Of a DNA stretch of 33,525 nucleotides, positions 24,536 to 32,200 are shown one piece after another. Under the pieces are notes generated by a model. That model did no database searches. It saw only the letters and a list, made by a program, of their open reading frames with translations, and had not been told where the DNA came from. Numbering within the stretch: position 1 is the first letter of the stretch; every line of letters begins with the position of its first letter. The DNA comes from Chitinophagaceae bacterium. Lineage in GTDB: Bacteria; Bacteroidota; Bacteroidia; Chitinophagales; Chitinophagaceae. Where the stretch lies: the NCBI GenBank assembly GCA_947379895.1, contig CANCPA010000030.1, positions 1 through 33,525 on the forward strand, in the 5' to 3' direction. A program made the position numbers and the translations under genes.

Positions 24536-24807
24536 TTTTCTTTTCAACCCCATCTATTCATTGCCCACCCTGATTTATTTAATCAAATACCTTTTTAAAT
24601 TGAATGCATTCCACAACACATTTTGCATGTTCCATAGAAAATTTCACTCATACTAATATTTTTTTTGACATACCATTTTGTATTTCATGGATACCACATT
24701 GAATTTCTCGAGTACTAATTTTTATTTCTCGAGTACTCTGAATGATTTTAAGGGTACCAAAAATAATTTTCAACATACCTGATGGTAATATTCAAGTACT
24801 ATTTTTA
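24536..24807. repeat. 21-bp-period degenerate array (about 13 units)
   Basis: A TAC(C/T) or TTCC box recurs at 24588, 24609, 24630, 24651, 24671, 24692, 24713, 24734, 24755, 24776 and 24797. Every interval is 21 bases except one of 20. Two weaker boxes continue the phase at 24546 and 24567. Each unit begins with an A/T run (ATTT) ten bases before the box. Two adjacent units share ATTTCTCGAGTACT exactly (24703-24716, 24724-24737); others carry GGATACC, GGGTACC or the palindrome GAATGCATTC. The array lies in the ~900-base gap between the GHL10 terminator and the heparinase-like gene. It is non-coding and has no spacer structure. Confidence 0.85.
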
Positions 24808-25246
24808 AAAAAAATATGCAGCAAACTATGGAATGTGTTCAAAATGATATGAGTAAGTTATATCACATCTTAATAAGTTATCTGACTTAAAATTTAAAAC
24901 TTAACTCATGTTGAACAGCATTTAAACAATTAATAAGGAATTACCACATAGGAGACACAATAAGTACATAAAATTTTATTCTAGTTTAGATAAGAAAACA
25001 TAGAAAAAAAGTGTCACTTTTTTACACTCGAGTCAATGTGAACTTAAAATGAAACGATTTTTACCTTCTATATTGATTTCTTTGTGCCGAGTGTGGCAAC
25101 CATTTTTTAGTAATCTCATTATTGAATGTTTTATTTGTAAATTATCCTATTAGTATTTGAGTTAAATCCAATCTTTTTGCAACATTTGCAACAGTAAATG
25201 GTCAGTTCTTCAATAAACTTTTTTCAAACAGATTACTCTATGGATT
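24808..25246. other. Non-coding AT-rich gap, few recognisable elements
   Basis: No gene is seen. It contains a degenerate ACCACATAGGAGACACAATAAG stretch (about 24941-24963) distantly like the ACACAAAG elements, and the hairpin-prone AAAAAAGTGTCACTTTTTT near 25005-25023. Neither can be assigned a function. Confidence 0.4.
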
Positions 25247-25254
25247 TACTTTTG
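25247..25254 (+). promoter_or_regulatory. Bacteroidota -7 box (TACTTTTG) of the lyase gene
   Basis: TACTTTTG matches TAnnTTTG and lies 21 nt before the ATG at 25276. No -33 TTG is seen at the usual distance. Confidence 0.45.
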
Positions 25255-25275
25255 TTAATCTAAAAAATAAAGAAG

Positions 25276-27852
25276 ATGAAGAAATCGATTTTGCTTGTTT
25301 ACATCACAATTCTTTCAGTAGTGTATTCTAATGCTCAATTCAAAAACAACCAATCTCCTTTCGCTGATAAGCCTGCAGATTCTTATAGTAATTTTAAAGA
25401 TGAAAATGGTAAACCCGGTGTTATACTTTGGGGGTCGCTTAAGGAAAAAGATTTGGGATCTAGAAATGTAAACTTTAATCAAGAAGGTGTCCGTAAGGTC
25501 AATCAAGTGCCTGCTCCAGGAGTTCATCCTCGAATTTATTTTGGACCCGATGATTTGCCTGAAATAAGAAAGAATTTAAAGGAGACACAATGTGGACAAG
25601 GCTGTTGGAAAAACATTCTTTCATGGACTGAGATGATGAAGGGGAATTACGATGACAAAGCAGATTATGCACAACCCGATGTATGGAATGGAAATTTTGG
25701 TGGCCTCCATGGGCGTGTTCCTTTATTCCGATTAGGGGTGCCTCGTTCAAATGGAATGGCCTACAACCATAATACATTGGCAAAAGACATTTACGATGGA
25801 TTGGCAAATGGAACTGCAAAAACTTTCCCTGAATTCTTTTGGGATGCTTTTTCCATAGAAGCATTTCGTTGTTTGATAGAAAAAGATGAAACAGGTGCAA
25901 AGAAGTTAGGGAGTGCTGCTATGACTGCTTTAAAGATTGATATTACCAAAAGGGATTCTATTCGTTTAGCAAATCATATTACTAAACCCAATGAACAACC
26001 TATTGGACGTTTTCAATTGGCGTTTATCTATGATTTTATTTATAATTGGTTAACCCCTGAACAAAAGAAAGCAATCCACGATGAACTTGCAGAAAATACT
26101 TGGAGTCATGATAACTATGGTACTTTTAATACAGCTGAGGCATCAAGGAGTAATTGGGCAACCTTCTCCTATTGGTTATTCGAAGTATTAGCCATTGAAG
26201 GTGAGCCTGGGTTTAATGACCTAAAAGTAAAAGGGATGTATAGAGGATGGCATAATTTGATGACCTATGGATGGTTTCAGTCTGGTGCAACCTTCGAAGG
26301 AGAGGCAAAGAATCAATTAGGAATGGATGGTGTATTGTCTTTTGCGAAACGTACTGCTCTTTATGGATTTGAGGACATTGCAGGACATCCTTATTTGCAG
26401 GCTTATGCCCGTCAGTTTTTGCCTCATAGTATCATTCCTATGCAGGATGGATTTATTAAATATGATTTGTTAGGAGGATGTCATGGCAAATCAGGAGGTG
26501 CCAATATCAGTGATTTGTTGGGATTAAAATATATGTTTCCCAATGACAAAAAAATTGATTGGGTATATCATGTCGCAATGAAAGATAGTTACAGTAATGT
26601 TCCTGACCGTCCTGACGGATATTTCAATGCTCTTCTGTTCTTCTCCATCTTTGCTACAGATTTTGATAAAAACAATAATGATCCTTCGAAACTAGATCTT
26701 GGCAATACCTTTTTTTGTGGTGAGCGTTCTTTGATGATGACGAGGAGTAGTTGGACTACAAAAGATGCTCTGATGTTGAATTTACATACTCGTCAGGCAA
26801 ATGGAGGTCACCCTTCTTCAGATAGGAATGCAATAATGGTGGCAGGTGCAGGTAGGGTTTGGAGTCCCATTCAAGGAGGCTATGCCTTTGACAATTTCAA
26901 ACAGAGTGTTGTAGTTATTGATAAGCATTCACAGGATGAACATTCACCTGCTTCAATGGTAGATTTTAAAGATGAACCGTTAGCCACTTTTGCAGTCGGG
27001 GATGCAAAATATGCTTGGGATTACAACAATAAGGAACAGGAAAGGAAGAAAGGTTATTATACGGTGGCAGATGTGAGGGCAGGAAAAGTAGAGATGCCCA
27101 AGACGGGTAATTGGGAATTAGAACCCAATAGTGTAAATCACTTTAGTTACTTAAAGTTACCATACCGCTATTTGGAAGTGCCGAGGAGTGAGACTCCTCA
27201 TTGGATTTTGCCTACAGGGGCAGTTCGTCCCTTTTTGCGTCAGGAAAATTTCCGGGTAATAAAGGCATTCCGTACTGCGGGTATTGTAAGAACCGAAAAG
27301 CCATTTGCTTTGATTATAGATGATATTCAAAAAGATGACAAGGTGCATCATTACGATTGGATTCTTACGCTCGAACATGATATTCAGATAGTGAGTAAAT
27401 CTAAAATCAATGAACATGAAATGGATATAATTCTTACAGGTAATGACCCCGAACAAATCAAAGGTTGGGACAAAGACTCTTTGCCTGCAAATTATAGTGG
27501 AAAGGTGCCTAGTAAGCAACCAATGCTATTAGTAAGAGTGCTAGATATGAATAATACAATTTCAGTAAATGAAGTAAATATAGAAGAATGGCGTAGTAAT
27601 AAGCCAAAGAGTAACGAAAGTAATGTTCGGAAATTGATTATTCCTGTAGATGCTGTTTCTCCAAATTTCAAGGTGTTTTTATATCCGTATCATGAGGGCG
27701 ATGAATTACCTAAAACAAGTTGGAGTGGACATCATACCAAGGTAATTGTAAAATGGAGTAAGGGGCAAAAGCAAGAAATAGATTTTAGAAATAATGTAGA
27801 TGGCAGAACACATTTGAACATAAAATATGTGGATAAAAGCTTCATTTTTTAG
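25276..27852 (+). CDS. Heparinase II/III-like polysaccharide lyase
   Basis: The 858-residue protein has a signal peptide (1-20, ending SNAQ). After a ~55-residue lead comes HPRIYFGPDDLPEIRKNLKET, then an alpha/alpha-toroid region (~90-460; EASRSNWATFSYWLFEVLAIEG, ATFEGEAKNQLGMDG). A heparinase II/III-type beta-sandwich follows, from about residue 480, with NLHTRQANGGHPSSDRNAIMVAGAGRVW; His512 sits where the family has its HGHxDxN motif. Such lyases cut heparin/heparan, alginate or related uronic-acid polymers by beta-elimination. At the toroid site where catalytic Tyr residues usually occur (EGPxYY-type), the sequence reads EGEAKNQ (341-347), so activity or mechanism may differ. It is transcribed alone, ~0.9 kb after the preceding terminator, with the 21-bp array upstream. 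The CAZy family is not assigned. Confidence 0.75.
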   Translation: MKKSILLVYITILSVVYSNAQFKNNQSPFADKPADSYSNFKDENGKPGVILWGSLKEKDLGSRNVNFNQEGVRKVNQVPAPGVHPRIYFGPDDLPEIRKNLKETQCGQGCWKNILSWTEMMKGNYDDKADYAQPDVWNGNFGGLHGRVPLFRLGVPRSNGMAYNHNTLAKDIYDGLANGTAKTFPEFFWDAFSIEAFRCLIEKDETGAKKLGSAAMTALKIDITKRDSIRLANHITKPNEQPIGRFQLAFIYDFIYNWLTPEQKKAIHDELAENTWSHDNYGTFNTAEASRSNWATFSYWLFEVLAIEGEPGFNDLKVKGMYRGWHNLMTYGWFQSGATFEGEAKNQLGMDGVLSFAKRTALYGFEDIAGHPYLQAYARQFLPHSIIPMQDGFIKYDLLGGCHGKSGGANISDLLGLKYMFPNDKKIDWVYHVAMKDSYSNVPDRPDGYFNALLFFSIFATDFDKNNNDPSKLDLGNTFFCGERSLMMTRSSWTTKDALMLNLHTRQANGGHPSSDRNAIMVAGAGRVWSPIQGGYAFDNFKQSVVVIDKHSQDEHSPASMVDFKDEPLATFAVGDAKYAWDYNNKEQERKKGYYTVADVRAGKVEMPKTGNWELEPNSVNHFSYLKLPYRYLEVPRSETPHWILPTGAVRPFLRQENFRVIKAFRTAGIVRTEKPFALIIDDIQKDDKVHHYDWILTLEHDIQIVSKSKINEHEMDIILTGNDPEQIKGWDKDSLPANYSGKVPSKQPMLLVRVLDMNNTISVNEVNIEEWRSNKPKSNESNVRKLIIPVDAVSPNFKVFLYPYHEGDELPKTSWSGHHTKVIVKWSKGQKQEIDFRNNVDGRTHLNIKYVDKSFIF

Positions 27853-27866
27853 AAAGTGTAGCAAAA

Positions 27867-27895
27867 AGAAAGAGGTAGTCAAACTATCTCTTTCT
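27867..27895. terminator. Shared convergent terminator
   Basis: AGAAAGAGGTAG (27867-27878) pairs with CTATCTCTTTCT (27884-27895), a 12-bp stem with one G-U pair and a 5-nt loop. On the - strand it is followed by TTTTTGC; the + strand T-run is weak. The stop codon of the - strand gene (27884-27886) lies inside the stem. Confidence 0.7.
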
Positions 27896-28261
27896 ACTAT
27901 CATCATTGTTTAAAACGGCAAATTCAATTAAATAAAATAGGCCAAACGTCAAGGGCGTTAAGCCAATTTGTAGATAGGATTTGTAAATGAATTTCGAATG
28001 ATAATAGCCGAAATAATCTAATGCCCAATAAACCAAAAAATATAATATGACAAAGGAATATATACAAACCCAAAAAACTTTTAGCCAATGATAAGTTCTT
28101 GTTTTCCAATAATTATATCCCAAAATAAAGTTCACTAAAATCAACAAAAAATAAATAGGTTTAAACCAGAATTCATATCTATAATTATCAAAAATTCGGC
28201 TTCCTATAAACTCCACTATACCAATTAATAAGAGGGTAACTAGTAAATGTTTATTTCGCAT
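27884..28261 (-). CDS. Small multi-pass membrane protein next to the exosortase
   Basis: This 125-residue protein is strongly hydrophobic with about four predicted membrane spans (LLVTLLLIGIVEFIG, PIYFLLILVNFILGY, VFWVCIYSFVILYFLVYWAL, TPLTFGLFYLIEFAVL) and a charged C terminus (NNDDSRKR). It starts 25 bases after the exosortase stop on the same strand, so the two are almost certainly co-transcribed. Several Bacteroidota exosortases (XrtF and XrtX types) have a dedicated small membrane partner gene at this place; I propose the same class from position and topology, without a recognisable catalytic motif. A role in assembling or supporting the exosortase in the inner membrane is inferred. Its stop codon lies within the shared terminator stem. 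Confidence 0.7.
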   Translation of the reverse strand: MRNKHLLVTLLLIGIVEFIGSRIFDNYRYEFWFKPIYFLLILVNFILGYNYWKTRTYHWLKVFWVCIYSFVILYFLVYWALDYFGYYHSKFIYKSYLQIGLTPLTFGLFYLIEFAVLNNDDSRKR

Positions 28262-28286
28262 ATTGTTATTTATGAAGATAGTAGCA

Positions 28287-28859
28287 TTATGAAAATTGTA
28301 AAGTATTTATTTTCTTAAGCTTTAAAAACGAAAGCCATAGAAAAAAAATAGCACTATACACTATTATATTAAAAACATAATGATGCGCAATGTATGTCCA
28401 ATGTGGTCTTGTTATAACAAGAATTGAAATTGCAACGCACCTCAATATGTTTAAAAGGTAAATAATGATGACTCCAATGATTGCATATTGAATTTTTCTT
28501 TTAAATATGCCAGGTGCACAAATGATAAAACCTATGTATAGAAAAAATAATTTGAATCCACTACAGGTATCCATGATATATAATATATTTTTATTCCCTA
28601 AGCGGATTATTTCACCCAAAGGGGTATAAGATCCGATAATAAAGTTAGAGGAATAATATTTATTAAGAACCAAAATAGTAGAAACAGAAGTTAAATGTGT
28701 GAATGCTTTTACAAAACGTCCATGAGGTAAAAAAACATAATAATATAATATAGAAAATACAGACCAAAGAATGAAGCCTCTTAATAAAACAGTTTTTACT
28801 ACAGGAGGTAAATCTTGACAAAATGTAATGGCTTTTTTAAAATACAATGTCAATTTCAT
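28287..28859 (-). CDS. Exosortase family protein (Bacteroidota type)
   Basis: From the ATG at 28859 the protein has 190 residues; the frame extends to an ATG at 28904, but that codon lies in the 3' arm of a terminator-like hairpin, so I prefer the inner start. It is an integral membrane protein with ~5-6 helices and the exosortase/archaeosortase triad: Cys in MDTCSGF (residue 99), Arg in LNILRCVAIS (140) and His in YIAHHYVFN (159 or 160). Exosortases cleave C-terminal sorting tripartite signals (motif, membrane helix, basic tail) after export, probably transferring the protein to a surface acceptor. The substrate is very likely the PID-CTERM protein encoded just upstream. The Xrt subtype (XrtX-like is my guess) needs a model search. 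Confidence 0.9.
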   Translation of the reverse strand: MKLTLYFKKAITFCQDLPPVVKTVLLRGFILWSVFSILYYYVFLPHGRFVKAFTHLTSVSTILVLNKYYSSNFIIGSYTPLGEIIRLGNKNILYIMDTCSGFKLFFLYIGFIICAPGIFKRKIQYAIIGVIIIYLLNILRCVAISILVITRPHWTYIAHHYVFNIIVYSAIFFLWLSFLKLKKINTLQFS

Positions 28860-28889
28860 TATCTTTTTTTGTTTAGCAAAAAAATACAA

Positions 28890-28939
28890 AATAAAGAGAC
28901 GCATATTAAAGAGTCTTAAACTAATTAATACACGTCTCT
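28890..28939 (-). terminator. Terminator-like hairpin between PID-CTERM and exosortase genes
   Basis: On the - strand AGAGACGTGTATTAA (28939-28925) pairs with TTAATATGCGTCTCT (28909-28895), 15 pairs including two G-U wobbles, with a 15-nt loop, followed by TTATTTTGTATTTTTTTG. It could stop or attenuate transcription, so the substrate would be made in excess of the enzyme. Confidence 0.7.
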
Positions 28940-28958
28940 AAATGGAACTATTAAACAG

Positions 28959-29249
28959 CTATACCTGTAAATTTTTAATATTCACTTCTTTTTTTATCTG
29001 ATAAAGTTTAACTCCAAGTATAGCAGCACCCGCTGCAAAAAGGATATATATTTCTTTATCTATCGGTACTTCAGTTCCTTGATTTCCTCCTGTTGTTCCC
29101 CCACCGCCAGTAACATCTTCTACATCACCTCCAGAACCCCCACTACCTGTACCTGCACCCAATCCGCCGGGGTCAAGTTGTGCGAAAACTGAAACTCTTA
29201 TAAAAAGAGTCAGTACTACTAATAAAAAAGATTTAAAATACATGTTCAA
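28959..29249 (-). CDS. PID-CTERM sorting-domain protein, small Gly-rich
   Basis: This 96-residue protein has a signal peptide (1-23, ending VFAQ). A mature part follows of ~40 residues, almost wholly Gly/Ser/Thr/Asp (GAGTGSGGSGGDVEDV...), then a tripartite C-terminal signal: VPID, the hydrophobic stretch YILFAAGAAILGVKLY and a basic tail beginning IKKEV. PI(D/G)-plus-helix-plus-Lys tails are the PID-CTERM type found in small Bacteroidota proteins. It begins 14 bases after the stop of the giant TIG protein and precedes the exosortase, making it the obvious substrate. Its function after sorting is unknown; the composition suggests a flexible surface or matrix linker. A second ATG two codons in is equally possible as start. 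Confidence 0.82.
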   Translation of the reverse strand: MNMYFKSFLLVVLTLFIRVSVFAQLDPGGLGAGTGSGGSGGDVEDVTGGGGTTGGNQGTEVPIDKEIYILFAAGAAILGVKLYQIKKEVNIKNLQV

Positions 29250-29263
29250 ATTTTTAATTGTAA

Positions 29264-32200
29264 TTATTTAAAAGAAACATTTTTCTGAAAACTCTCTCCA
29301 TTAGAACTCGTGAGTTTAAGTGTATAAATTCCAGAAGTGATTAACCTATCTGAAGAAATCGTCTTAAGTAGCTTTCCTCCAGCGTGTATTATTTCTTGGC
29401 TAATTATTTTTTGACCTAAGCTATTCAATAACTGAAGTGTGTATTTTCCTTGAGTTGTATTATAAAGTTCAACTTTGAATGAGGAACCTATAATTGGATT
29501 TGGATAAACACTTAAATTATTTTTAATAGAGTTAGATGAAATTGAAACTGCATCACTATAAGTTACTTCGTCATTGTTATTAATGACCCGGATACGGTAA
29601 TAGACTGCTCCAGATAGATTTGTCAAGTCGGTGTATGAAGTGATTGAGCTTCCCACAGTTTCTAGGTTTACAAAATCCTTTCCATTTGCTGATCGTTGAA
29701 TAGTAAAGGAGAAGATATTATTGGCTGAAGGAACATTCCAACTCAAAAATAAATGTTCATTATTTTCTGTTACAGTCAAATTAATGTTTGAGATAGGTAA
29801 TATATAAGGTGCAAAGTAAATATTGAATCTGTTGAAATAAGTTGCAGAATCTGTACTCGTTGTAAAATTAATTACAGTACTATCACTAGATACTTTAGTT
29901 ACATTGTTCAAATATTTATCTTTCACAAAGGCGTTCATCCCACTGCCATTGAAAACAAAACCATTCAATTTTAATTGATAGTTTGTTTTTGCCACCATCT
30001 TAGAAAGTTGAAGTTTGATAGTATCATTAATCGTGGGCATGTCCATCCCATCAATACATAATTGAGATCCACTCTCAGAAAAAGTAATACTTTCACCAGT
30101 ATTCATTAATTTTCTACTGTCTTCTTTTCCTATTCCTTTAGTAAATCCTGCTTTAAATACTGCAACTGCACCATCAATAGATCTGCCACCTTTCCATAAG
30201 TTGATACCTAATTTGTTGACAGGAGTTTTCGTTCCAAAGACAGTCAAAGGCGAATTTCCTGCTGTTTTGTCTGCTTCTTGAAATAGGATTTGTGGAGAGG
30301 TTCCTGATCCATCTTGTTGTATAAAAAACGCCATTCCAGGTTGTATATCATCCGCAATACTAGAACTTCCATTACTATTCGTTCCGGATACGTAATTATA
30401 ATTGATGTAAGTGCTCGCATTGCTACCATCACGAACATTTGGATCTAAATAATAATAGTAAGGCTGAACACCTTGAGTACTTCCGTGACTACAAATTGAA
30501 CTCCAACTTACTGTACTAGCATAAGGATTGCCTATGAAACTGAATGCACTTGTACCTCCATTTAGTCCATAACCTGAGCTAAATCCTCCTGTGCTACTTG
30601 TGCCGCCTGTTGCAAAAGTCACATCACCAATCACTAAATTCCCTGTTGTTCGTAAAGTTAAATCACTATTCATCGCAGCTGGCTGTGGTGTAGTATATAT
30701 ATTGTAAGAGCGATTTCCTCTAGCTAATAATCGGTATCCCATTGCGGGGTCAAGATTCATTGTTTTTGTATTTGTAGGATAAGTCCATACGCCTCCAGGA
30801 AAAGTTTGCATTGAACCACTTCCTGAATAGGAAACATCAAACCCTTTTGTGCTCACCCAATTTTGAGTATGTACAGTATCTTTAACGCCGGTTATCAATA
30901 TTCCGTATCCATTGTTATAAACACCACCTTCCTGCCAATTATTAAATACACTTCCTGCACTCGCTACTATTGGGCAGACATCAATAAATGGTCTGAATAC
31001 ATGTTGAGAAATGTATCTTTCAGTTGTTACTGTACCAGTAATGCTTCCCCCTACCGCTGCTACCATTGCGTTTTGACTAGTACTAGTATTTTTAAGTGTT
31101 AAAAATCCATTTGTGGTTAGTGTACCAGTTATAGAATATAAAACACCATAAAGGTCAAGGGAATTGCCTAATGTTACATTACTACTATTTACAATTAGAT
31201 GCAACAGACTATTATTTCCTGGACTAAAATATAGAGTGTCATTACAATCCATTTGTAAGATAGAGGTAGAAGAACCAATAAATGTACCACTACCTCCCGA
31301 CGAAGTTTCCATGAATAATGTATGTCCGTTTATTGAAAGGGTGCCATTATTTATTAAGTCATAAATATATGTATCTGTAGATAGAGCCGGGCTAGGTGTT
31401 ATCCCTGAAGGAATAAATGCTACTTCTGTTCCTGGAACTGAACCCGCAGTCCAATTTGTTGGGTCACTCCAGTCAGCAGAGGTTGATCCTGTCCACTTAT
31501 TGTTGATCGTTATTGAAAATGTATTTGAAGTGCCTGCAGGACTAATAACAGTTACATCTGTTGCTCCAACAATTCCAGATGGAACAGCAGCAGTCATACT
31601 AGTTCCACTTGCTACTGAAAAACCAACTGCACTGATTCCTCCAAATTGTACGTCAGTGGCTCCACTGAAATTTGAACCTGTAATTGTAATAGTATCACCA
31701 CCAAATGTAGTCGGAGTAGAGAGACTAGAAATTACGGGTACGGATAAATAGGTGAATCCTCCGTGAGAATCGGTACCCCCAGTTGTTGTTACTGAAACAC
31801 TTCCAGTTGAACCTGCTGCTACGAGAGCGTCAATTGTAGTGGCGTTTATAACTGAAAAACTTGCAGCTGCTGTACCGCCAAAAGATACGGCACTTACTAT
31901 AGATACACCTCCAGCCTTAAACCCCGAACCAGTGATCGTTACTGTTGCACCAGTACTTGCTGAAGTTGGGGAAAATGAGGAAACAATAGGAACTGGAATA
32001 AAAGTAAACGCACTAGTTAATGTACCAGTTCCTCCAGTTGAAACAACAGAGACATCACCCGAAGAACCAGAACCAACTGTCGCGGTAATCTGTGTAGAGC
32101 TATTTACTGTAAAACTAGCGGCAGTAGTACCACCAAAAAAAACTGCTGTAACACCATTAAAATTAGTCCCCGTGATAATTACAGAACTTCCTGAATTAGT

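Noticed and set aside
24536-24807. CRISPR array
   Set aside because: Units are contiguous 21-mers without unique spacers, they are degenerate, and no cas genes are present. The same holds for the 3608 array.
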